A stretch of DNA of 64,000 nt from an uncultured Amphritea sp. (GCF_937127095.1 NZ_CAKZLP010000084.1:85377-149376); one strand, 5' to 3'; counted from the stretch's first letter, positions 9,051 through 17,588 are shown. The notes: generated by a model not told the origin, from the sequence alone. Made by a program: numbers and translations.

Positions 9051-9161
9051 AGTGGTGAAAATATCTTAAAAAACGTTAACCACAGAGAACACCGAGGTCA
9101 CGGAGAAAATCGATCACGTATACTCAATTAATTCTAATGCCCTGTCCTGGGGCGGCTGTTG

Positions 9162-9217
9162 ACGCTTTTTCTAGCAAGCGACGCAGTCGCGTCTAACCAC
9201 TAGCAACTAGCTACTTC
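9162..9217 (-). repeat. Hairpin repeat family A, copy 2 (inverted)
   Basis: Contains CTAGCAAG, central stem GCGAC-GCA-GTCGC (9178-9190), then CGTCTAACCACTAGCAACTAGCTACTTC: the family in reverse orientation with a third stem sequence. It lies about 170 bp before the kinase start. Between it and copy 1 there is only AT-rich sequence without a gene. Confidence 0.7.
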
Positions 9218-9391
9218 TTTTTGTTACCCCCGCTTGGCACAAAGCATGCAGTCTAACTCTCTATAAAGACCGGTTTACGGAAAAACAGTTCTATTAGCTC
9301 TTTTGTGGTGCGCGGGTGTGCACTACAGGAATTATTGTGCACTAGATTTGTGCGTTTTTCGGGTCGTTTCAGAGGGTTAAGTCAGGAATTT

Positions 9392-12300
9392 ATGTCAGCT
9401 TTCCAGAAAATCCTCAAAGTACGGCGTCACTATAACAAGTGGGTCGCTGACCAGACGCTGGAAGATTACGCGCTACGTTTTACTGCGCGTAAAGGGCGTC
9501 ATATGAGTATCTCTAAGGTGGGTAAAACCGCGCTGGGGGCTGCTTCGTTTCTGGCGCTTGAGGGGCTGGCTGCAGCGGTAACCCTGAGTTATGGCTTCAC
9601 TAATACCGTGATTGCGATGCTGGCGGTGTGTCTGGTGTTGTTTATTACCGGTTTGCCGATCGCTTATTACTCTGCCAAGCATGGTCTGGATATCGATCTG
9701 CTCACCCGGGGGGCCGGGTTTGGTTATCTGGGGTCTACCCTGACGTCGCTGATCTACGCCTCCTTTACCTTTATCTTCTTTGCTATTGAAGCCGCGATTC
9801 TGGCGTCGGCACTAAAAGCGTTGTTTGGCATTCCGCTGGCGCTGGGCTATCTGCTCTGTGCGGTGGCGGTTATTCCCATTGTGACCCACGGTATTACGGC
9901 GATCAGCCGGTTTCAGGTGGCGACCCATAATCTCTGGGTAGCACTACAGCTGGCGGCAATTGGGGTGGCGCTCTGGTATGAGTTTGACAGCTTGCAGGGC
10001 TGGACTGAGTTCAGTCCGGGCATGGGGGCAAGCGCCAGCGGTGAATTTGACATCATCATGTTTGGCGCGGCGGTGTCGGTGTTTTTCGCGCTGTTTGCAC
10101 AGATCGGCGAGCAGGTGGATTATCTGCGTTTTATGCCGGAGAAGACCGAAGCGAATAAAAAGCAGTGGTGGTTCTGGCTGATTCTGGCCGGTCCCGGCTG
10201 GGTCTTCACCGGCATGATCAAGATGTTGCTGGGATCCTTTCTGGCCTATCTGGCGATTACCCAGGGGATGAGTGTTGTCGAGGCATCCGATCCCACCTAT
10301 ATGTATCAACGGGTGTTCCAACTGATGACCGGCTCGCCGGAGATTGCACTGCTGCTGGCGGCGCTGATGGTGGTGGTCTGTCAGATGAAGATCAATGTGA
10401 CCAACGCCTACGCCGGGTCTATCGCCTGGTCGAACTTCTTTTCCCGCCTTACTCACAGCCACCCGGGACGGGTAGTCTGGCTGGTGTTTAACGTCACCAT
10501 TGCGCTGATTCTGATGGAGCTGGGCATCTATCAGGCACTGGAAGCGATTCTGGGGATCTTTGCGATTATTGCTATTAGCTGGCTGGCGTCGTTGTCAGCG
10601 GATCTTCTGATCAATAAGCCGCTGGGGCTGAGTCCGCCGGAGATCGAATTCAAACGCGGTCATCTGTACGATATCAACCCGGTGGGGATGGGCTCAATGG
10701 TGATCTCTACCGCACTGGGGATGCTGAGTTATCTGGGGCTGTTTGGTGAGGTGGCGCGTAACCTGTGTCACTTTGTCAGTCTTGCCAGCTGTTTTGTTTG
10801 TGTGCCGCTGATCGCCTGGCTGACCGGCGGTCGCTACTATATTGCCCGCACCAATGAAGAGCTGAATCAGTATATCCGTCTGGTGCCTGTGCATGGCAGC
10901 ACGGGTACCGCCAGCATTGTCACCTGCGGTATCTGCGAGAACGATTTTGAACGCGAGGATATGAGTTACTGTCCCGCCTATGATCTGCCGATCTGTTCAC
11001 TCTGTTGCTCGCTCGATGTGCGCTGCCTGGATAACTGTAAGCCCAAGGCACGGCTCTCCCGTCAGGTGATGGAGATGCTGCATCTGTTTCTGCCGCGCCG
11101 GGCGGTGAAGCTGGTCAGCTCCCGTCTGGGTAAATTTATTGCGCTGTTGCTGGTGGTCAATCTGGTGCTGGGGGCGTTGCTGGCGGTTATCTACCGACAA
11201 TTAGCACCGGCAACCGCGGAGGAAACAGCACTGGTGCTGCAGACCATCTGGACCCTGTTCTTTACCCTGTTTATCGCCTCGGGTGTGGTTACCTGGCTGT
11301 TTCTGCTGACCCATGAAAGCCGGGTCGTCGCCCAGCAGGAATCCAACCGGCAGACGATGAAGCTGACCCGTGAGGTTGAGGCGCACGAGCAGACCGATCT
11401 TGAACTGCAGCAGGCGAAAGAGCTGGCGGAGCGGGCTAATGCGGCCAAGAGTCGTTATCTTTCGGGTATCAGTCATGAACTGCGTACGCCGCTGCAGTCG
11501 ATTCTGGGGTATGCTCAGCTGTTGCGTGAACGTTCCGAGCTGCAGGAAGATCAGCGGCGGGGGCTGGATATTATCCATCGTAGCGGTCTCTACCTGACTG
11601 ACCTGATTGAAGGGCTGCTGGATATCTCCAAGATCGAAGCGGGGCGCTTAGATCTGCATCGCAACCAGGTTCATCTGCCCGAGCTGATCGAACAGCTGGA
11701 TGAGATGTTTCGGTTACAGGCATTGCAGAAGGGAATTGAGTTTAACTGTCATATTGCCAACCCGCTGCCGCAGCGGATCGTCACCGACGAGAAACGGCTA
11801 CGGCAGATTCTCATCAACGTGCTGTCTAATGCGGTGAAATACACACCGACCGGGCGGGTGGATTTTGATATTCGCTACCGCAATCAGGTGGCTGAATTCT
11901 CCATCAGGGATACCGGGCCGGGGATCGATGAGTATCAGATGAAGCGGATCTTTGCGCCATTTGAACGGATTCGTAATCGGGATACTGCCCATCTGCCAGG
12001 CACCGGCCTGGGGCTGACCATCGTCAAGTTGCTCACCGAGATTATGGGGGGCGATCTGCAGGTGGAAAGCAGTCCCGGGCAGGGCAGTTGTTTCCGTATC
12101 TCCATGATGTTGCCCTGGGTCAGTAGTGAAGAGCTGACCCCGGTGTTACAGGAGAGGCGGATCATCGGCCATGAAGGTTATCAGCGCAGCCTCTGTCTGG
12201 TGGATGATGATCCGGTATTGCGAGGCTTGCTTGCCGATATTCTGATGCCACTGGGGTTTGCTATTAACGAAGCGCAGGACGCTGAGGCCTGTCTTGCATT

Positions 12301-12838
12301 GCTACAGCAGTGTGAGCCGGATCTGTTTCTGCTGGATATCTCTATGCCGGGCATGTCGGGTTTACAGCTGGCCAGTATCCTGCGCCAGCGCAAAGTGCCC
12401 GGCAAAATAGTGATGCTCTCTGCCGATGCCCGTGAGCTTTCCGCCCGTGATGAGGGCCACGGCAGTTATGATGATTATCTGGTTAAACCGGTTGCTAATC
12501 ACCAGCTGTTGGAAACCCTGGGGCGTCATCTGGAGCTGAAATGGATCTATCGCGGCGAATCTGAACCGGCTAACACTCAACTGACGGAAGCGACTATTGC
12601 CGAGAAAGCGTCAGCTCCTGTCGCGGAGAGTGTTGCGATTCTGCAGCCGGATCATCCGTTGCTGCTGGAACTGAAAAACTGTGCCGAGCTGGGTTATCAC
12701 AAAGGCGTGGTGCAGTGTCTGAAAGAGATTGAAGGGCTGGAGGTTCTGTCCCCGGGGGCATTAACCCATCTGCGACAGCTCAGTGAAAGTTTTCTGTTTG
12801 ATAAGCTGGTCGTGTATCTGGAGACCCAGAGTCAATGA
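9392..12838 (+). CDS. Hybrid sensor histidine kinase with NCS1-transporter sensor domain
   Basis: The ATG at 9392 (AGGAA just upstream) gives 1148 residues; a longer TTG/GTG reading from 9305 lacks support. Domains in order: a polytopic region of about 12 helices (residues 35-480) like NCS1 purine/cytosine/hydantoin permeases (GFGYLGSTLTSLIYASFTF, AQIGEQVDYLRFMP); a Cys cluster near 512-550 (CGICENDF, YCPAYDLPICSLCCSLDVRCLDNC) that may bind metal; two more helices; a coiled coil; HisKA with the phospho-His in SGISHELRTP (about 695); HATPase; and a receiver with Asp in LLDISMPGMSG (about 982). Its stop overlaps the next start by 4 bp. Inferred: it senses a nucleobase-like or other N compound during uptake and signals to the overlapping regulator. 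Confidence 0.9.
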   Translation: MSAFQKILKVRRHYNKWVADQTLEDYALRFTARKGRHMSISKVGKTALGAASFLALEGLAAAVTLSYGFTNTVIAMLAVCLVLFITGLPIAYYSAKHGLDIDLLTRGAGFGYLGSTLTSLIYASFTFIFFAIEAAILASALKALFGIPLALGYLLCAVAVIPIVTHGITAISRFQVATHNLWVALQLAAIGVALWYEFDSLQGWTEFSPGMGASASGEFDIIMFGAAVSVFFALFAQIGEQVDYLRFMPEKTEANKKQWWFWLILAGPGWVFTGMIKMLLGSFLAYLAITQGMSVVEASDPTYMYQRVFQLMTGSPEIALLLAALMVVVCQMKINVTNAYAGSIAWSNFFSRLTHSHPGRVVWLVFNVTIALILMELGIYQALEAILGIFAIIAISWLASLSADLLINKPLGLSPPEIEFKRGHLYDINPVGMGSMVISTALGMLSYLGLFGEVARNLCHFVSLASCFVCVPLIAWLTGGRYYIARTNEELNQYIRLVPVHGSTGTASIVTCGICENDFEREDMSYCPAYDLPICSLCCSLDVRCLDNCKPKARLSRQVMEMLHLFLPRRAVKLVSSRLGKFIALLLVVNLVLGALLAVIYRQLAPATAEETALVLQTIWTLFFTLFIASGVVTWLFLLTHESRVVAQQESNRQTMKLTREVEAHEQTDLELQQAKELAERANAAKSRYLSGISHELRTPLQSILGYAQLLRERSELQEDQRRGLDIIHRSGLYLTDLIEGLLDISKIEAGRLDLHRNQVHLPELIEQLDEMFRLQALQKGIEFNCHIANPLPQRIVTDEKRLRQILINVLSNAVKYTPTGRVDFDIRYRNQVAEFSIRDTGPGIDEYQMKRIFAPFERIRNRDTAHLPGTGLGLTIVKLLTEIMGGDLQVESSPGQGSCFRISMMLPWVSSEELTPVLQERRIIGHEGYQRSLCLVDDDPVLRGLLADILMPLGFAINEAQDAEACLALLQQCEPDLFLLDISMPGMSGLQLASILRQRKVPGKIVMLSADARELSARDEGHGSYDDYLVKPVANHQLLETLGRHLELKWIYRGESEPANTQLTEATIAEKASAPVAESVAILQPDHPLLLELKNCAELGYHKGVVQCLKEIEGLEVLSPGALTHLRQLSESFLFDKLVVYLETQSQ

Positions 12839-13758
12839 ATATGAGTGAAAACGGATCAACGCGTAATGACGTAGTGCTGGTGGTGGATGACTCCCCCAAT
12901 GCGCTAAGCCTGATCAACGATGCACTGGAAGGTGCGGGGCTGGATATTCTGGTGGCGCTGGAGGGGCGTCAGGCGTTGACCATCTGTAAGCGAATCCGTC
13001 CCGATATCATCCTCATGGATGCGGTGATGCCGGTAATGGATGGTTTTGAAACCTGCCGCAAGTTGAAGGCAGACCCGGATCTGGCCACCATCCCGGTAGT
13101 GTTTATGACCGGCCTGACCGATACCGATGATATTGTCCGCGGGCTGGATAGCGGCGGAGTGGATTATCTGACTAAGCCGATCAGTCCCAATGAGTTGCTG
13201 GCGCGCATCCGGGTACATCTGGGGAATGCCCGCCAGACCAGCAGTGTTCATAGTGCGCTGGATAGTACCGGCCAGCATCTGCTGACGGTGGGCAGTGATG
13301 GCCTGCTACGCTGGGCAACGCCCCGGGCTTACGCCTTGCTGGGGCGGGCAGGTGTGACCGAACAGCTGCAGGAAGATAGCCTGTTACCGCAGATTCAAAA
13401 CTGGCTGACCCATAGCCCGTTAGAACAGGAGCGGATGGTGGTTAAACACCTGGACTACCCGCTAACCCTCAAACTGATCGGTTATCAGAGTAATGGTGAA
13501 GTGCTGATGCAGCTGATCGATGGCAATAAGCCTACCGGTCCCGAACTGCTGAAACAGGAGCTGGAGCTGACCGAACGGGAAGCGGAGGTGCTGTTCTGGC
13601 TGGCCAACGGCAAAACCAATCGCGAGATCGCCGAAATTCTCGAAATCAGCCCCCGTACCATCAATAAACATCTGGAGCAGATCTTCCCCAAACTCGGAGT
13701 TGAAAACCGCACCGCCGCGGCGGGGGTTGCGCTTAGACTGATTGCTAGTCATGAGTAA
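12835..13758 (+). CDS. Response regulator, receiver plus LuxR-type HTH
   Basis: 307 residues. The receiver holds VLVVDDSPNA and the phospho-acceptor Asp in IILMDAVMPVMDG (about residue 62), with KPIS near 120. A 100-residue linker (HLLTVGSDGLLRWATPRAYALL..., weakly PAS-like) follows. The C-terminal NarL/LuxR helix-turn-helix is LTEREAEVLFWLANGKTNREIAEIL (about 242-266) then SPRTINKHLEQIFPKLGVENRTAA. The ATGA overlap with the kinase means coupled translation and a cognate pair. Target genes are unknown; the urea module 10.7 kb downstream is a plausible target given frequent pairing of such regulators with nitrogen genes, but this is inference. Confidence 0.92.
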   Translation: MNMSENGSTRNDVVLVVDDSPNALSLINDALEGAGLDILVALEGRQALTICKRIRPDIILMDAVMPVMDGFETCRKLKADPDLATIPVVFMTGLTDTDDIVRGLDSGGVDYLTKPISPNELLARIRVHLGNARQTSSVHSALDSTGQHLLTVGSDGLLRWATPRAYALLGRAGVTEQLQEDSLLPQIQNWLTHSPLEQERMVVKHLDYPLTLKLIGYQSNGEVLMQLIDGNKPTGPELLKQELELTEREAEVLFWLANGKTNREIAEILEISPRTINKHLEQIFPKLGVENRTAAAGVALRLIASHE

Positions 13759-13820
13759 GAGCCGTAGCTAGAACGTCACAAAAAGCGTGACTTGCTAGTT
13801 GTTAGTGGCTAGGAAGAGCC
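13759..13820 (+). repeat. Hairpin repeat family A, copy 3
   Basis: Begins directly after the response-regulator stop. GAGCCGTAGCTAGAAC, stem GTCAC-AAAAAGC-GTGAC (13775-13791), TTGCTAGT, then a second small hairpin GGCT-AGGAAG-AGCC followed by a T-rich run, so it could also act as the transcription end. A 21-bp block at 13836-13856 is repeated exactly at 14637-14657 beyond copy 4, so the duplicated unit is longer than the hairpins. Confidence 0.8.
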
Positions 13821-13943
13821 TTCTTTTCTTTTGCGAAGGTAACCTGGGAGGGATGTGCGTTGTAAGTGCGTTTTGTTGCAATGGGTTGCATCTACTCAGC
13901 ACAGCGGGTGATTCAAAAATGAAGGGTTAAATGTTTGAAGGGG

Positions 13944-14233
13944 CTACCAACGCTTTGGAAGACGTCGGGAACTATGAAAAATACGAAGGATCTCAATACG
14001 ATCTAATCCAGGCCTGACTCGGTAAGGAATGATGTAGCGGGTATTGGGAACAATGAGTTCGCGTGTACCCGGTATGCGACCAGTGTTGCCCATGGTGCGG
14101 TTATCGGAGATAAACTAACGGAATCGAAGATCCGTTGAACCACCAACTTAGCCGCGGTGGGGTCATCTTTAGCAATGTATTCAGCTTCATCATTAAGGTT
14201 TTGCAAAGCTTTGCTGAGCCATTTAACCTGCAT
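13944..14233 (-). pseudogene. RelE/ParE-family toxin, broken by a frameshift
   Basis: The open frame from ATG 14233 reads as a normal ParE N terminus (MQVKWLSKALQNLNDEAEYI... VQRIFDSVSL), then turns into unrelated residues ending at 14003. Shifting frame at about 14108-14114 restores a typical ParE C terminus (SDNRTMGNTGRIPGTRELIV, PNTRYIIPYRV, IEILRIFHSSRRLPKRW) to a stop at 13944-13946. A single-base deletion explains it. The toxin is therefore probably inactive while its antitoxin is intact. A sequencing error is the alternative. Confidence 0.85.
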
Positions 14234-14465
14234 TTACTCCCCACTTGGCAAATGACTTGGTTACGTCCTGATCGGTGGCAAATTCGCCGCTGTCCGCTTC
14301 CTTAATGGCGTCTTTGATCTCTTGAATCTGCCACTCATTAAGCTCAATAAAATCGCGTAGAGCTTCAGTCGCTAATAATGACTTGGATCGGTTAGTTACA
14401 TCAGAAAGTTTTTCAAGTCTTTGTTTTAATTCGGCTTCCATGTGAATTGTTATGGTTGTTGACAT
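14223..14465 (-). CDS. CopG/ParD-family ribbon-helix-helix antitoxin
   Basis: 80 residues. The N-terminal STTITIHMEAELKQRLEKLSDVTNRSKSLLATEALRDFI is the beta strand plus two helices of a ribbon-helix-helix DNA-binding domain; the C-terminal ELNEWQIQEIKDAIKEADSGEF...FAKWG would wrap the toxin. Its stop overlaps the toxin start by 11 bp, the usual antitoxin-first arrangement. A perfect 11-bp-arm palindrome just upstream is the likely autorepression site. With the toxin frameshifted, the antitoxin may be kept as a repressor, as a neutraliser of related toxins, or merely be young debris. Confidence 0.9.
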   Translation of the reverse strand: MSTTITIHMEAELKQRLEKLSDVTNRSKSLLATEALRDFIELNEWQIQEIKDAIKEADSGEFATDQDVTKSFAKWGVNAG

Positions 14466-14475
14466 AGTAAAACCT

Positions 14476-14502
14476 CTAAAGTGTACGACCAGTACACTTT
14501 AG
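14476..14502. promoter_or_regulatory. Perfect palindromic operator upstream of the ParD-like antitoxin
   Basis: CTAAAGTGTAC, five bases (GACCA), then GTACACTTTAG: an exact 11-bp inverted repeat beginning 10 bases before the antitoxin start codon. Ribbon-helix-helix antitoxins bind such sites, so autoregulation is the natural reading. Confidence 0.75.
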
Positions 14503-14562
14503 CACAACTATAAAAAAGCGCATCTGAGAAAAATTCAGTTCGAGGTCTTATCTCATAAACAT

Positions 14563-14621
14563 CCGTAGCTAGAACGTCACAAAAAGCGTGATTTGCTCGT
14601 TGTTAGTGGCTAGGAAGAGCC
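14563..14621 (+). repeat. Hairpin repeat family A, copy 4
   Basis: CCGTAGCTAGAAC, stem GTCAC-AAAAAGC-GTGAT, TTGCTCGTTGTTAGTGGCTAGGAAGAGCC followed by TTTTTT. The closing pair is a G-T wobble. It lies between the antitoxin operator and the next diguanylate cyclase and shares with copy 3 the 21-bp downstream block at 14637-14657. Confidence 0.8.
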
Positions 14622-14709
14622 TTTTTTACTTCTGTAAAGGTAACCTGGGAGGGATGTACGTAGTAAGAAAGTTGTGATGGTGTGGGGTGAATCTGTCACT
14701 GTTCTTTAG

Positions 14710-14734
14710 TTATGCAAAACGCAAGATCTGTCCC
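14710..14734 (+). repeat. REP-like motif family B, copy 1
   Basis: Short inverted TGC...GCA core (TATGCAAAACGCA) followed by AGATCTGTCCC. The same core plus tail occurs inverted at 18729-18754 and as TTTGCATAATGCAAGGCCTGACC at 21662-21685. This form (small palindrome plus a GACCTGACCC-like tail) resembles REP elements moved by REP-associated tyrosine transposases; no such transposase is in the window. The remaining sequence 14735-14979 holds no gene I recognise. Confidence 0.5.
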
Positions 14735-14979
14735 GTTTATCTGAAGCATGATCTCAAGCTTATAGGGGCTTGATAATATTCCTATCCGGATACACGTTTT
14801 ATCGCGTAAAGCGTTAGCTTCGGGAATGGCTGATCTGAAGAACAGATTCAGTCATCATAAGGTCTAAGAGGGATTGCCTTGCCGCGAGGCCAGACGCTAT
14901 ATTTAAACACCAGCATTGCACACTTCTCCCTATCTAATCTTGTAATCCAGCACTTGGACGTCAGGTTAAAGGAAAAACC

Positions 14980-16461
14980 TTGTACATAAACGTTAGCCAG
15001 AAAATATCTACGAAAGGGCTGTTGATTGTCTTGTTTGCAGGCTGGTTCCTGTTCGTCATGAACTCTGCTGTCGGCCAGACGACGGATGACATCGGCCTGA
15101 CTCAGGCCGAAAGCGCCTATTTAAAAGCTAAAAAAGTACTACATGTTTGTGTTGACCCAGACCGCTTACCTTTTGATGGGGTGGATAAGAACAGGCAGCA
15201 TGACGGGCTATCGAAAGATTACTTTGATATTTTTTCGCGCATGCTGGGTGTCGAGATGGTTGTGCCTGAAGTTCAGGACTGGAATGACCTGATCAGCAAG
15301 GCTAAGAGCCGCGAATGTGATGTGGTTTCTCAGATCAACGCCAGTGAAGAGCGCCGATCTTATCTGGATTTTACGACCCCCTATTTTTACCTGCCCTTAG
15401 CCGTTGTCACCCGTTATGACCGCATTTTTGTAGAAGAGAGTCTTGAAGGGGCGGGGACTCAGTTCGCGGTGATCAAAGGTGATATCGCGATTGATAAACT
15501 CAGAAAGCGCTATCCCCGTATTGACCTGATTGAAGTCAAAAATAATATTCAGGCGATGGAGCTTGTTTATGATGGCGAGGTATTTGGTTATATAGGCGCA
15601 CAAGGTGCGGTAGCCTTCGCTATACAGTCCCTTGATCTGAATAAATTGGCGGTAACCGGTAGTCTGCCTCTTCGCTATGAGCTATCGGTTGCCACGCGTA
15701 ATGATGAGCCGTTACTGGGTAGCGCGTTTGAAAAGGCGGTTCTGCATATCGACCCGAAAGAGGGGCAGAGTATTCGTGATAAATGGATCGCGATAACGAT
15801 TGAGAAGGTAACTGACTATACCCTGTTATGGCTGACCCTGCTTGTATTGGGAACCGTGCTGATTGTCTCACTGTATTGGAACCACTATTTAGCCAGGGCG
15901 AACAGGACCATTCTCGAGACGCTTAAAGACTTGCACGATGTCAGGGTTCAGCTTGAAGATCAGAACCTGTTGTTTAAACAGCAATCGATCACCGATGCTC
16001 TCACTGGAATCTACAATCGTCTAAAGCTGGATGAAGACCTTTGTTACGCCGTTAAACGATCGGAACGTACCAAAAGAGAGTTCTCTGTCATTTTGCTGGA
16101 TATTGATAACTTTAAACTGGTGAATGATAGCTTCGGTCATCTGCTTGGAGATGAGGTGCTTAAAGCCTTTGCAGCACTGTTAGTCAGCGCTGTTCGTCAG
16201 ACTGATATTGTCGGACGGTGGGGTGGCGAAGAGTTTCTTATCATCTGTCCCGACACGGATCTGCAGGGCGTCAGTGTGCTGGCCGAGCAGCTGAGAAAGA
16301 AGATTGCTGAGCATCCTTTTCCTGAAGAGAAGTCTCTCAATGCAAGCTTGGGTGTTGTTGCTCACAACCGTGATGAACAAGCCGATGCTGTTATCGCCCG
16401 CGTCGATAAAGCACTGTATCGCGCCAAGGACAAAGGACGTAATCGGGTTGAGGTGGGTTAA
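14980..16461 (+). CDS. Diguanylate cyclase with periplasmic solute-binding (SBP_bac_3) sensor
   Basis: 493 residues from a TTG start that has AAAGGA upstream; the next ATG would remove the membrane anchor. Order: signal anchor (GLLIVLFAGWFLFVMNSAVG), a periplasmic amino-acid-binding-like domain (LHVCVDPDRLPFDG... VVSQINASEERRSYLDFTTPYFYLPLAVV, residues about 50-275), one helix (LLWLTLLVLGTVLIVSLYW), a short coiled coil, and a GGDEF domain with active-site GGEEF. The inhibitory I-site RQTD lies five residues before it, so product feedback is expected. It makes c-di-GMP from GTP, probably in response to a small solute. A repeat copy follows the stop by 8 bp. Confidence 0.92.
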   Translation: MYINVSQKISTKGLLIVLFAGWFLFVMNSAVGQTTDDIGLTQAESAYLKAKKVLHVCVDPDRLPFDGVDKNRQHDGLSKDYFDIFSRMLGVEMVVPEVQDWNDLISKAKSRECDVVSQINASEERRSYLDFTTPYFYLPLAVVTRYDRIFVEESLEGAGTQFAVIKGDIAIDKLRKRYPRIDLIEVKNNIQAMELVYDGEVFGYIGAQGAVAFAIQSLDLNKLAVTGSLPLRYELSVATRNDEPLLGSAFEKAVLHIDPKEGQSIRDKWIAITIEKVTDYTLLWLTLLVLGTVLIVSLYWNHYLARANRTILETLKDLHDVRVQLEDQNLLFKQQSITDALTGIYNRLKLDEDLCYAVKRSERTKREFSVILLDIDNFKLVNDSFGHLLGDEVLKAFAALLVSAVRQTDIVGRWGGEEFLIICPDTDLQGVSVLAEQLRKKIAEHPFPEEKSLNASLGVVAHNRDEQADAVIARVDKALYRAKDKGRNRVEVG

Positions 16462-16469
16462 CAGTAAAA

Positions 16470-16551
16470 GAGCCGTAGCTAGACTTAAAAGAGCCGTAGC
16501 TAGACGTCACAAAGAGCGTGACTTGCTAGTGGTTAGTGGCTAGGAAGAGCC
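16470..16551 (+). repeat. Hairpin repeat family A, copy 5, with duplicated left end
   Basis: GAGCCGTAGCTAGA appears twice (16470-16483 and 16491-16504), separated by CTTAAAA; then stem GTCAC-AAAGAGC-GTGAC and TTGCTAGTGGTTAGTGGCTAGGAAGAGCC. The sequence after it (about 16552-16612) resembles that after copy 7 (18662-18718), showing a second type of shared flank. Confidence 0.8.
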
Positions 16552-16710
16552 ATTCTTAATGGGTTGAATGGCAAGCATCTAAGTTTAAGTGCTTTGTATG
16601 AAAGTTGTTATGCTGTGGCGGTACAGAGCAATGTTTTCTAATGACAGGTAGGCAAAAAAAGGCTTGGCTCAGTTACGCTGCTTCATCGCATAGTGAAAGC
16701 TGGATTGCCT

Positions 16711-16728
16711 GTGATACTATAGTGATAC
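16711..16728. promoter_or_regulatory. Probable operator of the Phd/RelE-type module
   Basis: GTGATAC occurs twice, 11 bp apart (16711-16717 and 16722-16728), around the palindromic core ACTATAGT. It lies 28 bp before the antitoxin start, where autoregulatory sites of such modules normally are. Confidence 0.5.
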
Positions 16729-16755
16729 ATTTTACGGTTTAATGTTGGGTCCATC

Positions 16756-17013
16756 ATGAGAGTAGAGTTAGTTACAACGCTCAAACGCCAGGCAACCAAG
16801 ATATTAGCTGATCTGCATGCGTCAAAAGAGCCTGTGTTAATTACTGAACATGGACAGCCCTCTGCGTATTTAGTTGATGTCGAGGACTATGAGTTCATGC
16901 AGCAGCGAATGGCGATACTTGAAGGGGTAGCGCGGGGCGAGCAGGCTATTAAAAATGGTGACATATTCTCTAATCAGGAAGCAGAAGAGAAGATGAGTAA
17001 GTGGCTGAAGTAA
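16756..17013 (+). CDS. Phd/YefM-family antitoxin
   Basis: 85 residues. The N-terminal fold matches the Phd/YefM DNA-binding domain: VELVTTLKRQATKILADLHASKEPVLITEHGQPSAYLVDVEDYEFMQQRM. The acidic, helical C-terminal half (ILEGVARGEQAIKNGDIFSNQEAEEKMSKWLK) should occupy the toxin. It overlaps the toxin start by 13 bp. Unlike the frameshifted module 2.3 kb away, both halves are open here. Confidence 0.92.
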   Translation: MRVELVTTLKRQATKILADLHASKEPVLITEHGQPSAYLVDVEDYEFMQQRMAILEGVARGEQAIKNGDIFSNQEAEEKMSKWLK

Positions 17014-17309
17014 TTTGGATAGCGTCTGCTCTTCATGATTTAAATGAGATCGCTGAATATATTGCTGTAAGCAACATGCCTGCCGCTAAAAAATTAACGC
17101 AGACGGTCTTTCATAAGATTACAAGGTTAGAGAGCCATCCTGAATCAGGTAAAGTTCCGCTCGAGTTAAAAGGCCTAAACTATCGAGAAATTTTAGTAAA
17201 CCCATGCAGGATTTTTTATAAAGTGGATGGTGACCATGTTTATATACTTCATATAATGCGCCAGGAACGTGATCTAAGAAAATTCCTCATACAGGAGGAT
17301 CGTAGCTAG
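17001..17309 (+). CDS. RelE/ParE-family toxin
   Basis: 102 residues from a GTG start inside the antitoxin's last codons. It reads as a full RelE/ParE fold: VIWIASALHDLNEIAEYIAVSNMPAAKKL, ESHPESGKVPLELKGLNYREILVNPCRIFYKVDGDHVYILHIMRQERDLRKFL. Toxins of this superfamily cut ribosome-bound mRNA (RelE) or poison gyrase (ParE); sequence alone does not separate them safely here. The last codons and stop (CGT AGC TAG) are also the first bases of repeat copy 6, so the reading frame ends inside the repeat. Confidence 0.9.
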   Translation: MAEVIWIASALHDLNEIAEYIAVSNMPAAKKLTQTVFHKITRLESHPESGKVPLELKGLNYREILVNPCRIFYKVDGDHVYILHIMRQERDLRKFLIQEDRS

Positions 17310-17389
17310 ATGTCACAAAGGGCTGAAACAGCCGTAGCTAGACGTCATAAACAGCGTGACTTGCTAGTGGTTAGTGGCTAGGAAGAGCC
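17301..17389 (+). repeat. Hairpin repeat family A, copy 6, overlapping the toxin stop
   Basis: CGTAGCTAGATGTCACAAAG, then GGCTGAAACAGCC (itself a small hairpin), then a fuller copy GCCGTAGCTAGAC, stem GTCAT-AAACAGC-GTGAC, TTGCTAGTGGTTAGTGGCTAGGAAGAGCC. As in copy 5 the left end is duplicated. Confidence 0.8.
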
Positions 17390-17588
17390 TTCTAAATAGA
17401 CTTACTCGCAAATGTTTATGTTAACTACGTTGTAAGACGGTTTTTTGTTTTTACAGTTTATTATCATCGGTTTCAACAAAGGCGCTGAACCCTTTAATTG
17501 AGACTCTTTAAGACCCGGCCTGTGCATGATTTGATGCGTTAATAAGGCCGGTATCCCTTGGTGTTGTTGATCGAGCTCTGGAATAGGT

